Shown here: positions 24,288 through 32,416 of the stretch, piece by piece
How positions within the stretch are numbered: position 1 is the first letter of the stretch
How the letters are laid out: each line of letters begins with the position of its first letter
From: Treponema sp.
Lineage (GTDB): Bacteria > Spirochaetota > Spirochaetia > Treponematales > Treponemataceae
Length of the DNA: 41,174 nucleotides
Assembly (NCBI GenBank): GCA_004294945.1
Contig: SHOL01000004.1
Location: 1 to 41,174, forward strand
Reading direction: 5' to 3'
Position numbers and translations under genes: made by a program
The notes under the pieces: model-generated
Told to the model about the DNA's origin: nothing
Database searches by the model: none
What the model saw: only the letters and a program-made list of their open reading frames with translations

Positions 24288-24619
24288 AGACAAGCGAACT
24301 GGGCTCCTTTCTTGGAGCAGACTGCCTGCAGGGCGACTACGAAGACCGAGACATTGCAGGGGCCTACACATCGGACTTGTTGAGCGACGCTATGGCAAAC
24401 GCAGTCGATGAAGGAATCCTGATAACCATACAGGCGCACAAAAACACGATCGCCGTCGCGACGATCAAGGATCTTCGGGCGATTGTCCTGTGCAACAACC
24501 GGCCGGTGCCCGACGACATGATCGAAGCGGCGCGCAACGAAGGAATCGCCCTGTTCGTCACAAAAGACAGCCAGTACGAAGTGTCGGGCAAGCTGTACGC
24601 ACAACTGTCCGGAACATAA
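24284..24619 (+). CDS. DRTGG-domain protein of the hydrogenase-associated type
   Basis: A 111-residue protein with the pattern of the short DRTGG-family proteins (PF07085) found next to clostridial hydrogenase operons: an N-terminal helix, DRDIAGAYTSDLLSDAM, a strand with ILITIQAHKNTIAVATIKDL, IVLCNNRPVPDDMIEAA and a C-terminal VSGKLYAQL helix. The domain is also the N-terminal module of some phosphotransacetylases and is thought to bind a small ligand. No catalytic residue is evident. The ATGA overlap with the previous gene shows coupled translation. Annotation of such proteins as serine kinases is not supported by the sequence. Confidence 0.8.
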   Translation: MKTSELGSFLGADCLQGDYEDRDIAGAYTSDLLSDAMANAVDEGILITIQAHKNTIAVATIKDLRAIVLCNNRPVPDDMIEAARNEGIALFVTKDSQYEVSGKLYAQLSGT

Positions 24620-24629
24620 GGATGTTCCG

Positions 24630-25388
24630 GTGACTGTCCTCGCAGACTTTCACACCCATTCATGCCTGTCTCCCTGCGGAGACCTTTCCATGTCGCCGCG
24701 CGCGATTACGCAGACGCTTGCCCTGCGGGGGGTTCAGCTTGCCGCCCTGACCGACCACAACAGTGCGCTCAACTGCCCGGCCTTTGCGGCGGCGGCAAAA
24801 GAAGCGGGCATTGCAGCCCTGTACGGAATTGAAGCGCAGGGGCAGGAAGAATGCCACATCCTTTGCCTCTTTGCAGAACTCCAGGCCGCACTCGCGCTCG
24901 GAGCGGAGCTGTATGCGCTGATGCCTCCGGTTATGAACATTCCGGAGAAAATGGGCGACCAAGTGTATGTTGACGAAGAAGAGAATATTGCGGGAGAAGT
25001 GGACAAGTACCTTATCACGAGCGCGGACATCGGCCTGGACGCCCTTGCCGAACGTGTCGTGACGCTCGGGGGGATCGTAATCCCCGCACACGTCGACCGG
25101 CCGGCGTTTTCGCTTACAAGCCAGCTTGGCTTTATTCCGGACGGCCCCTGGGCGGCACTGGAAGTCGTGCGCATCCCGAGCGAGGCTGACACCCGGGACT
25201 ACCCGCTGATCACCTCGAGCGACGCGCACTACCTTGAACATATCGGCCGCCGTCCCTTCGAGCTGGATATCGGCAACGACCAGCTCGTGGACGCACACGG
25301 CAAGGTTAATCTGGAAACAGTACAAAAAGCGCTCGCACGGCGGCCGCGGCGGGAAACACCTCAGGATCGGTCAGTTCGATCGCACTGA
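24630..25388 (+). CDS. PHP-domain metal-dependent phosphoesterase
   Basis: 252 residues from GTG 24630. PHP metal-binding motifs are in order: DFHTHSCLSPCGD (His pair), LTDHNS, a Glu in GIEAQGQEECHI, IPAHVDRP and TSSDAHYLEHIGR. The fold is that of the polymerase/histidinol phosphatase domain, here as a stand-alone hydrolase. It follows the CBS-HATPase and DRTGG genes within ten bases, completing a trio conserved near trimeric hydrogenases in Firmicutes and Thermotoga-type bacteria. The substrate is unknown. The gene ends 33 bases before the convergent acyl-CoA synthetase stop. Confidence 0.88.
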   Translation: MTVLADFHTHSCLSPCGDLSMSPRAITQTLALRGVQLAALTDHNSALNCPAFAAAAKEAGIAALYGIEAQGQEECHILCLFAELQAALALGAELYALMPPVMNIPEKMGDQVYVDEEENIAGEVDKYLITSADIGLDALAERVVTLGGIVIPAHVDRPAFSLTSQLGFIPDGPWAALEVVRIPSEADTRDYPLITSSDAHYLEHIGRRPFELDIGNDQLVDAHGKVNLETVQKALARRPRRETPQDRSVRSH

Positions 25389-25421
25389 CGGTTTCCCCTA
25401 CGGAATTACTTTGTGACAGTA

Positions 25422-27149
25422 CTACTTTGTGTAGGTTCGCTTTACCTTGCGGGTTGTGGTCATCTCAAGCGGTTCGGCCAGAATAGTGAGTTTCGAGATG
25501 CGCTGGTACGGCTGGAACGTCTTGTTCACCTTGTCGATAATCTCATCAAGAGCCGAACGCATGGCATCCTCGCCTTCTGGAGCCCCGCGCATGACGTTGA
25601 GCCGTTTGTAGAAGTCGTCGGTGGGGTACACCAGCGCTTCGATACCCTCGCTCTTCGTTTCCTTGTCCATGATATAGCCCTGCACCGTTATCTGTTCGAT
25701 TTCGTTATAGTAGAGCTGGAATGCGTTCTCGATTTCTTCGGGGTACACATTTTTTCCGCCTTCCGTAACAATCATGTTTTTCGCACGGCCGCACAGGTAT
25801 ACATAGTTTTCCTCGTCTATCCAGCCAAGGTCGCCAGTCTTGAACCAGCCGTCGGCCGACAGCACTTTTGCAGTTTCTTCGGGCATCTTGTAGTAGCCGA
25901 GCATGACCATCGGGCCCTTGATCGCAATTTCACCGATGCCCTTTTCGTCCGGATCAAGAATCTTCATTTCCATGTACGGATAAAAATTGCGGCCGACACT
26001 ATCGATCTTGAAATTCTCGATCGGATTGAGCGTCACGATCGGCGAGGTTTCGGTCAGACCATAGCCCTGAATAAAGTCTATGCCGAGTTCGTTGTACATG
26101 CGGAAAATGCTCGCAGCAAGCGGACCACCGCCGGAAATGGCAATGCGGACCGTCGAAAGGCTTGCCTTGTCCAAAACAGCCCGGAACATTTTCTTGCCGG
26201 GGTTTGTGCCGGTCAACTTCTTCACCAGGTACGAAATACCCATCATTGTCTTGATCAGGCCGTACACAAGGGGACCTTTTTCCTTGATTCCCTTCATGAT
26301 GCCGGCGAGCAGTTTGTTGAAAAGAAGCGGGACGCCGAGGAGCATGGTGATTTTTCCTTCGCGAAGCTCCTTGAGCATCTTCGAAACAGCCATGCTCTTG
26401 CCAAATACGATTTCTGCACCAACAGACATCGCTTCGATAAACACAGCGAGCATGGTATAGGAATGGTGAATCGGGAGAAGCGCATAAAACACGTCGGTCG
26501 GATAAATCGCAAGATTGGTCTGGGCAATGTAACAGTCGGAAACAAGATTCCGGTGCGTCAGCATGACACCTTTCGGCGTGCCGGTTGTTCCAGAAGTGAA
26601 CATGATGGCGGCAAGATCGGTTTCGGTTGCGGGCTCGATTTTCACAGCCGAAGAAGCTGAAAGCCCGTACACGTACGTATCCATGTACTTTTTGCTGAGC
26701 GAATACACAGACCACCTTTTTTTGAGCGAAACAAAGTGGTCGTGTTTTTCCTCGTCCACAAAAAAGAGCTTCGGCTCCGAGGCATTCAGGAGATTTTCGA
26801 TTTCATGATCGTGAAGGGCGTAATCTATCGGAATAACAGTCGCACCGGCGAACAGGGTTGCCATATAGACAACTGCCCATTCCGGCGAGTTCTTTCCGGA
26901 AACAGCAACGTGGTCGCCCCGTTTGATGCCCTGTTCTGCAAGCCAGGACGCAAGCTTTTCTATGCGTTCGAGCGCTTCTGCATAGGTGAGCGTTACACGG
27001 TCCGGCTCGAAGGCGGTAAAGCAGTTGCGTTCGCCATAGCGTTTGACGCTGATCCGGAACATTTCGGGAAGGGTCGGCCACTCACCGGAAAACTCCTTGC
27101 CGCGCCAGTCATCAAGAAAAGCCCAAGGTTTGCGTTCAACCAGTTTCAT
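25422..27149 (-). CDS. Long-chain acyl-CoA synthetase (AMP-forming)
   Basis: 575 residues from ATG 27149, with AAGGA ten bases upstream; 23 further upstream codons are not needed. The enzyme activates a fatty acid through an acyl-adenylate and transfers it to CoA or another thiol. The P-loop-like motif is FTSGTTGTPKGVMLTHRN, the adenine-binding motif GYGLTETSP, the hinge region GWFKTGDLGW, and the C-terminal motif GRAKNMIVTEGGKNVYPEEIE. It is a stand-alone gene divergent from a lipoprotein-kinase operon. Chain-length preference cannot be read directly; a role in using exogenous fatty acids for lipids is likely in a host-associated or fermentative spirochaete. Confidence 0.93.
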   Translation of the reverse strand: MKLVERKPWAFLDDWRGKEFSGEWPTLPEMFRISVKRYGERNCFTAFEPDRVTLTYAEALERIEKLASWLAEQGIKRGDHVAVSGKNSPEWAVVYMATLFAGATVIPIDYALHDHEIENLLNASEPKLFFVDEEKHDHFVSLKKRWSVYSLSKKYMDTYVYGLSASSAVKIEPATETDLAAIMFTSGTTGTPKGVMLTHRNLVSDCYIAQTNLAIYPTDVFYALLPIHHSYTMLAVFIEAMSVGAEIVFGKSMAVSKMLKELREGKITMLLGVPLLFNKLLAGIMKGIKEKGPLVYGLIKTMMGISYLVKKLTGTNPGKKMFRAVLDKASLSTVRIAISGGGPLAASIFRMYNELGIDFIQGYGLTETSPIVTLNPIENFKIDSVGRNFYPYMEMKILDPDEKGIGEIAIKGPMVMLGYYKMPEETAKVLSADGWFKTGDLGWIDEENYVYLCGRAKNMIVTEGGKNVYPEEIENAFQLYYNEIEQITVQGYIMDKETKSEGIEALVYPTDDFYKRLNVMRGAPEGEDAMRSALDEIIDKVNKTFQPYQRISKLTILAEPLEMTTTRKVKRTYTK

Positions 27150-27180
27150 ATTAATTTTCCTTAGATATAAATGTATGATT

Positions 27181-27194
27181 CCGGGAAAACCCGG
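27181..27194. repeat. Small GC hairpin in the divergent intergenic region
   Basis: CCGGG-AAAA-CCCGG is a perfect five-base-pair hairpin with an AAAA loop, between the two divergent promoters. Its function is unknown. Confidence 0.5.
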
Positions 27195-27222
27195 ACCGGC
27201 TTCCCTGCGGAGCCGCATCAGC

Positions 27223-27228
27223 TATAGT
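27223..27228 (+). promoter_or_regulatory. -10 box upstream of the lipoprotein-kinase-regulator operon
   Basis: TATAGT (27223-27228) predicts a start near 27235 and a short leader carrying AAGGGG (27241-27246) six bases before TTG 27253. Unlike the other TATAGT promoters in the window, this one has a leader with a ribosome site. Confidence 0.5.
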
Positions 27229-27252
27229 ATGACATAAGACAAGGGGATAAAG

Positions 27253-27975
27253 TTGCACAAAATGGCAAAAAAACATTTTTTATGGTCTGTCTGCGTTCTT
27301 TTATTCGTGTGTGCTGCGCTGTTCAGCCTCGCATCCTGCAGTCCGTCGCTCAGTGTTTCGCTGTCGCCGGATGGAACCGGCGCGATCTCCTGGAAGGGAA
27401 CGTTGAGCCCGTCTTCGCGCACGCTGGTACAGCGATTCACCGAACCGCACACCGGATCGGAAGGAAGCCTGTTTAAGCCCGAAGCCATCCGGATCAGTCT
27501 GGCACTGGCCGGGATTACGGCCGAATCGGTATCTGCGCCCGACAGCGCAAGCCTTGCAGTCAAAGCCTCCATAAAGGATGTAAATGCATTGCCCGCAGGA
27601 TGCCTCCGGTTCGACGGAAAAAAGAACGCCGTCACACTCACGCTTTCCAGGGAAGTTCTGGCCGCATCGCTCGGCTTGATGCCGCCGGAAACCGCAGAGT
27701 ACATCGAACTGCTGATGGCTCCTGCCTTCACCGGCGAAGCCCTGTCTCCGGCCGAATATCGGGACCTGATTGCCGCAGCGTACGGAAAAACAATCGCCTC
27801 CGAACTTGCTTCCTCCGCATTCACGCTCGTGCTTTCCTGCCCCGGGCAGCTCACCCGGGTCGAATCGACAGCCCCTGCAACGGTGAAATTCTCGGACAAA
27901 ACGGCGAATATCACTATCCCGCTCGCCGATTTGCTGACCCTTGAAAAACCGGTTATCATCAATGCAGCATGGTAA
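27253..27975 (+). CDS. Putative lipoprotein encoded ahead of a two-component system
   Basis: 240 residues from TTG 27253, chosen because AAGGGG is correctly spaced; ATG 27262 is the alternative. A signal peptide ends in the lipobox SLASC, lipidating C29 (C26 from the ATG). The mature protein has alternating strands and no motif I recognise; FDGKKNAVTLTLSREVLAASLGL and an Ala/Ser-rich region with EYIELLMAPAF stand out. Its stop overlaps the histidine kinase start by seven bases, so it is probably made with the kinase and might tune its sensing. The function is otherwise unknown. Confidence 0.75.
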   Translation: MHKMAKKHFLWSVCVLLFVCAALFSLASCSPSLSVSLSPDGTGAISWKGTLSPSSRTLVQRFTEPHTGSEGSLFKPEAIRISLALAGITAESVSAPDSASLAVKASIKDVNALPAGCLRFDGKKNAVTLTLSREVLAASLGLMPPETAEYIELLMAPAFTGEALSPAEYRDLIAAAYGKTIASELASSAFTLVLSCPGQLTRVESTAPATVKFSDKTANITIPLADLLTLEKPVIINAAW

Positions 27976-29696
27976 AATCGGGATTTTCCTACCAGCAGAC
28001 AGTTTTTGCGCTTTTTCTTGCAGCCAGCCTTTTGCCCCTGATTGTTCTTTCATCCGTGACAATCGGACTATCCTCGGAGATGGTCGATTCGATATTGACA
28101 CAGAACGTCTCCGCAGGGGTCGAACAAACGGGACGCAAGCTTGACGCATTTATCGGGTCCGCAGGACGATCACTCGTTGCGATAGCGGCCCGTCCGGAGC
28201 TTCCGGAACGGCTTTCTCCAACAGGTACGTCAGAGCAAGACAAGGACACCCGCCCAATTTCCGCAACAGTACGCCAGTGGTTCAGGACAGACGAACCACC
28301 GGTTAACGTATATATACTCACCGCAGACGGGCAAACCTTCTATTCGACCAGTGGCATGCCCTACCGAATCGCTTCGGTACCCGCAGACAACAAAGCTGAA
28401 CTCGACCCCTTTCTCAAAAAAATAGCACACAATCCGGCCGGGATTACCGTTTCGGCACGAAAAACGGACGAAAACCGGGATCGCTATGCCTCGTTCAGGG
28501 CAGGCACCGCAGTAATCGGCGCATCCGGAGACTGTACAGGCTTTATTATTGCGGAAGTGCCCCGCGAAACACTGAAAACAGTGCTCGCTCCGCTTCCGCA
28601 AATTCCGGAACTGTCGGTAATCGACGGAGACGGCATCGTTGCGTTCAGTATGTCGGCCCAGGATGCGGAAGGACTTCCATACCCTGACAAGGATCAGACA
28701 GCCGAAGCAGCAGAAGCCAGTTCGAACACCCTTGCCTACTCAGGCAGTAAATTCTCCATACGGGCCGAAAAGCCGACGCGCCTTGTGGAAACTCTTGTGG
28801 AAAAACTTTCCTTTATTTCGGCGGTGTGTTCGCTCGGCTGCGCCCTGTTCGCACTGATCGCAAGCAGTATTCTTTCCCGGCGCCTTTCAGGCCCGATAAC
28901 CCGGCTTATCGGAGCGACACGAGCCGTAGCGGAAGGAGATCTTTCCGTTCGTATCGAACCGGACGGCCGCGGAGAGCTTGCAGATCTGATGAACAATTTT
29001 AACGTAATGGTGAAAGACCTCAAGCGGCTGTTCGACAAGACGGTCGAAGAACAGCATCTTCTAAAACAGGCAGAGCTGGACTCGCTCGGATCACAGATAC
29101 ATCCCCACTTTTTTTTCAATGCGCTTTCCTCGATCGATGCCCTCGCAAAACTCGGCTCCTGCGCGGAAATCTCGACCGTTACCACGTCTTTGGGGAAACT
29201 GCTGCGCAGCAGTATTGCGGGAAAATCCCGCGTCTCGACCCTCGCCGAAAGCGTACAGGAAACGCGTCACTATCTGATTATCCAGAAAATCCGGTTTGCC
29301 GACAAATTCTCGTGGACCGAACAGATCGAAGAACACACAGGCGATGCAGTGCTTCCAAGGCTTGCAATCCAGACGCTTGCGGAAAACGCACTGATCCATG
29401 GCATTGAACCGAGTCCGGAAAGCGCAGTGCTGGAAATCGCATCCCGGCGCAACGGAGACCTTCTAACAGTCACAGTTGCCGACTCGGGCGTCGGAATCGG
29501 AGCGGGACGCCTTGCCGCCATCAACGCAGCGCTTGAAGGCGGTGTAAAACCAGCCGGGAATGTCCATATCGGGCTTATGAACCTGAACCTCCGGATCAGG
29601 CTCGAATACGGCGAGCAATACGGCATACGCTTGCGCGAACGGGAGGGCGGGGGTATTATCTCCGTCATGACGCTTCCTTTCAGGAGATTGGACTAG
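27969..29696 (+). CDS. YesM-type sensor histidine kinase
   Basis: A 575-residue membrane kinase. TM1 is about residues 12-34 and TM2 about 280-302, enclosing a periplasmic sensor of about 245 residues that looks like a Cache domain. A HAMP domain (about 303-355; GPITRLIGATRAVAEGDLSVRI) leads to the His_kinase (PF06580) region with the phosphorylated histidine in IHPHFFFNALSSIDAL (near 377). A GHKL ATPase follows (ENALIHGIEP near 470, VADSGVGIG, HIGLMNLNLRIRLEYG). This is the family paired with AraC-type response regulators, often controlling transport of carbohydrates or phosphorylated compounds. The start overlaps the lipoprotein gene and the stop overlaps the regulator gene by one base. Confidence 0.93.
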   Translation: MVKSGFSYQQTVFALFLAASLLPLIVLSSVTIGLSSEMVDSILTQNVSAGVEQTGRKLDAFIGSAGRSLVAIAARPELPERLSPTGTSEQDKDTRPISATVRQWFRTDEPPVNVYILTADGQTFYSTSGMPYRIASVPADNKAELDPFLKKIAHNPAGITVSARKTDENRDRYASFRAGTAVIGASGDCTGFIIAEVPRETLKTVLAPLPQIPELSVIDGDGIVAFSMSAQDAEGLPYPDKDQTAEAAEASSNTLAYSGSKFSIRAEKPTRLVETLVEKLSFISAVCSLGCALFALIASSILSRRLSGPITRLIGATRAVAEGDLSVRIEPDGRGELADLMNNFNVMVKDLKRLFDKTVEEQHLLKQAELDSLGSQIHPHFFFNALSSIDALAKLGSCAEISTVTTSLGKLLRSSIAGKSRVSTLAESVQETRHYLIIQKIRFADKFSWTEQIEEHTGDAVLPRLAIQTLAENALIHGIEPSPESAVLEIASRRNGDLLTVTVADSGVGIGAGRLAAINAALEGGVKPAGNVHIGLMNLNLRIRLEYGEQYGIRLREREGGGIISVMTLPFRRLD

Positions 29697-30505
29697 TGTA
29701 CCGCGTACTGCTCGCAGAAGACGAAGAATTGGTACGGCGCGCCATCATTGCGACTATACACTGGGAAGCGCACGGGTTTGCGCTGACCGATACCGCAAAA
29801 GACGGTGGCGAAGCCTTGTCGCTCATTTTCAGAACAAAGCCGGATCTGGTTGTTACCGACATCAGAATGCCGGTGCTGGACGGTATTTCGCTGATACGAA
29901 TGGTCCGTGAAGAGATGGACGAAGAAGACCTGCCCGTTTTTATCGTTCTCACCGCGCACAGCGACTTCGACTATGCGCGCCAGGCAGTCAAGCTGGATGT
30001 CGCCGATTTTCTGCTGAAACCCCTCGACGAAGAGGAGCTTGCGGCCTCGCTGGACAAGACTAAAGCTCGACTGGACCGAAAAACAAGATCGGGAATACTG
30101 GAGGCTATCTCGGGAGCACATCCTGCCCTGCTTTCGATTGCAGCAGCGGAGGCACCGGTCGGCGGAGACCCTACAGATACGTACGTTTCCAGAGCAATAG
30201 ATGAAATCTGCAGGTGCTACTCGAGCGATCTAAGCCTGGAAGACACCGCTGCCCGGCTGGGAATTTCGGAAGGATATCTGGCCCGTGTATTCAGGAAAAA
30301 AACCGGAAAAACGTTTTTCGATTATCTGACCTTCGTCCGCATGCGCCAAGCCATGGAGCTGCTTCTGGATCCCGCCGCCAGGATTCAGGAAGTCGCTGCA
30401 GCCGTCGGATACACCGACCAGCGCAATTTCAGCCAGCGATTCAGACAGATTGTCGGCTGCACCCCGACCGAATTCCGGCAGGGTAAAGGCGCCGCAAAAC
30501 AGTGA
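29696..30505 (+). CDS. AraC-type response regulator (YesN-like)
   Basis: 269 residues from GTG 29696, with CAGGAG ten bases upstream and a one-base overlap with the kinase stop (TAGTG). The receiver domain has LLAEDEELVRR and the phosphorylated aspartate D55 in VVTDIRMPVLDG, with the Thr of VLTAHSDF and Lys of LLKPLDEEE. After a short linker, residues 165-265 form two AraC helix-turn-helix units (LEDTAARLGISEGYLARVFR and IQEVAAAVGYTDQRNFSQRF) and the closing GCTPTEFRQ. It is the output of the upstream kinase. The adjacent transporter operon (35626-30565) is a reasonable target by position, but there is no direct evidence. Confidence 0.94.
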   Translation: MYRVLLAEDEELVRRAIIATIHWEAHGFALTDTAKDGGEALSLIFRTKPDLVVTDIRMPVLDGISLIRMVREEMDEEDLPVFIVLTAHSDFDYARQAVKLDVADFLLKPLDEEELAASLDKTKARLDRKTRSGILEAISGAHPALLSIAAAEAPVGGDPTDTYVSRAIDEICRCYSSDLSLEDTAARLGISEGYLARVFRKKTGKTFFDYLTFVRMRQAMELLLDPAARIQEVAAAVGYTDQRNFSQRFRQIVGCTPTEFRQGKGAAKQ

Positions 30506-30564
30506 CAGGCCGGCCTGCGGCATTTTGATCGTCCCGTTGACCGCTGGCTCTCGCTTCTAACATC

Positions 30565-31263
30565 TCAGAATTTCTCCTTGAGCTCCACCTTCTCCACACC
30601 CCCGATATCCTTGAGCCGCCGGTACAGATCTCCGGTGTCGGTGTCGACTGGTATACCGACCAGAAAGCGAACCTCGGCTTCGCCTTTTTTCATGTTTTTT
30701 TCAACATCGACAGACTGAACCGGCACGCCGAAATCTTCGATTACGCGGCGGGCTTTTTCCGGGAAGTCGGAGTTGCCGGAATACCCGACTACCAAATGCT
30801 TGAGCCGCTCTGCCGGAAACAGCCTTCGCTCTACAGGTTCCAGAACAACCAGGGCGAACAGGGACAGCAGGAGGGCAATCGCAGCGGGGAAATACATTCC
30901 AGCGCCGATAACCAGACCGATGGCGGCAACAAACCACAGCGAAGCTGCAGTCGTCAGCCCCTTGATCGTATTACCCAGCCTGATGATCGAACCGGCACCC
31001 AGAAAACCGATGCCCGAAACAACCTGAGCCGCAATGCGCCCCGGATCGCCCGCGCGTTCGCCCATATACTGTGCAGGCAGCCATATCGAAAGCAGCATCA
31101 GGAGCGTTGAGCCGAGGCAAATCAGAATATGCGTGCGCAAACCCGCGTTTTGCTTGCGTCGGGCACGCTCCAGACCAATGATGCTCCCGGCAAGGAGCGA
31201 AGTGCCCAGCCTGAGAACTGCGACCGAATTGGTTATCTCGTTTGTGTTAAAAAAAAGATCCAT
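30565..31263 (-). CDS. MgtC/SapB-family membrane protein
   Basis: A 232-residue protein with AAGGA six bases before ATG 31263. The N-terminal half has four or five transmembrane helices with the MgtC signature: RLGTSLLAGSIIGLERARR, GLRTHILICLGSTLLML, QVVSGIGFLGAGSII and GLTTAASLWFVAAIGLVIGAG. The C-terminal cytoplasmic part (about 145-232) is an ACT-like domain ending in DIGGVEKVELKEKF. MgtC proteins are linked to growth in low magnesium and to control of ATP synthase and phosphate uptake, not to Mg transport itself. It begins 32 bases after the ABC ATPase stop on the same strand and is probably the last gene of that operon. Confidence 0.9.
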   Translation of the reverse strand: MDLFFNTNEITNSVAVLRLGTSLLAGSIIGLERARRKQNAGLRTHILICLGSTLLMLLSIWLPAQYMGERAGDPGRIAAQVVSGIGFLGAGSIIRLGNTIKGLTTAASLWFVAAIGLVIGAGMYFPAAIALLLSLFALVVLEPVERRLFPAERLKHLVVGYSGNSDFPEKARRVIEDFGVPVQSVDVEKNMKKGEAEVRFLVGIPVDTDTGDLYRRLKDIGGVEKVELKEKF

Positions 31264-31295
31264 GAATATTCCTTTTGCGAGCCCGACTCAGGCGG

Positions 31296-32402
31296 TCACT
31301 CTTCGGGCAGCACCCGAACCAGGCTTTCCTTTACGGAAATAGACACTTTCGAGCCCTCGGGCCACACAGTCCGGTTTGCCGGATCGTCGATCTGCGCAAG
31401 CATTTCGCCGTAAGGCGTCGACATCCAGGTTTCCACGCTGGAGCCAAGATAGATATTCGTCGTTACCGTACCGTCCACCAGCCCCTCGCCGGGTTCGCCG
31501 AGACGCAGGGATTCAGGACGAGCCATAAGGGCGGCCTTCGTTCCGGCGCGGATGTCCGCATTTCCGCTCATTTCGCCGCTGATCCGGGCTTTCACCTTCT
31601 TGCCGCCAATCGAGCATACTGCTTCCATGCCGTCGACGCCTTCGACGTCGGCCGGAAAGAACGCGACCTTGCCCACGAAGCCCGCAACAAATTTGGACCG
31701 CGGATTCTCGTAGATGTCGGAAGGCTTGCCCATCTGCATGATATGTCCGTCGCGCATGACGATGACCTTGTCTGAAAGGCTCATTGCCTCGACGCGGTCA
31801 TGCGTCACGTACACCGTCGTATTGCCGAGCTTTTTCTGGATGCGCTTGATTTCCACGCGCATCTGCTCGCGAAGGAGCGCATCGAGGTTCGACAGCGGCT
31901 CGTCCAGAAGGAGCACTTCCGGCTCGACGATAAGGCTGCGCGCAAGGGCGACGCGCTGCTGCTGGCCGCCGGAAAGCCGGCCCGGATTGCGGTCTGCAAG
32001 GTCGGAAAGGCCGACCATCGCGAGAGCCTCGGCAACCCGCCGGGAGATCTCCGCGGGTGCGACCTTGCGGAGCTTGAGGCCGTACGCGACGTTGTCGCCG
32101 ACGTTCATGTGCGGGAAAAGACCGTAGCTCTGGAACACCGTGGCCGTGTTCCGCCTGTTCGGCGGAAGCATGGTCACGTCCGCATCTCCGATTCTGATGG
32201 CGCCGGACGTCGGCAGCTCGAAGCCCGCGATCATGCGGAGCGTCGTCGTCTTGCCGCAGCCCGACGGCCCGAGCAGCGTAACCAGTTCGCCCGGTTCAAT
32301 CGTGAACGTCGAGTCGGCAACTGCGACGACATCTTTTTTCCCCTTCGTGTTGGGGTATATTTTCGCGACATGGTCCAACGAGACCGCAACGCTGTTTCCC
32401 AT
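31296..32402 (-). CDS. ATP-binding subunit of an FbpC/AfuC/PotA-type ABC importer
   Basis: 368 residues from ATG 32402, with AAGGAGA eight bases upstream. Walker A is GPSGCGKTTTLRMIAGFE, the signature LSGGQQQRVALARSL, Walker B VLLLDEPLSNLDALL, with switch His in YVTHDRVEAMSL. Residues about 240-365 form a TOBE regulatory domain. This CUT1-like/ferric-type ATPase works with the fused permease and the binding protein encoded just upstream on the same strand. The family serves ferric iron, polyamines, sugar phosphates and related anions. Confidence 0.93.
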   Translation of the reverse strand: MGNSVAVSLDHVAKIYPNTKGKKDVVAVADSTFTIEPGELVTLLGPSGCGKTTTLRMIAGFELPTSGAIRIGDADVTMLPPNRRNTATVFQSYGLFPHMNVGDNVAYGLKLRKVAPAEISRRVAEALAMVGLSDLADRNPGRLSGGQQQRVALARSLIVEPEVLLLDEPLSNLDALLREQMRVEIKRIQKKLGNTTVYVTHDRVEAMSLSDKVIVMRDGHIMQMGKPSDIYENPRSKFVAGFVGKVAFFPADVEGVDGMEAVCSIGGKKVKARISGEMSGNADIRAGTKAALMARPESLRLGEPGEGLVDGTVTTNIYLGSSVETWMSTPYGEMLAQIDDPANRTVWPEGSKVSISVKESLVRVLPEE

Positions 32403-32416
32403 AATCAGTTTCTCCT

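Noticed and set aside
25370-25389. gtcagt/actgac hairpin at the end of the PHP gene as a two-way terminator
   Set aside because: Only six base pairs and no T-run on either strand.
25413-26660. Open frame of 415 codons on the plus strand opposite the acyl-CoA synthetase
   Set aside because: Antisense to a well-supported enzyme gene and rich in His/Phe patterns typical of a shadow frame.
30491-30521. Hairpin between the AraC regulator and MgtC genes as a terminator
   Set aside because: caggccggcctg is a perfect palindrome within gccgc/gcggc arms, but no T-run longer than four follows and the geometry is poor.
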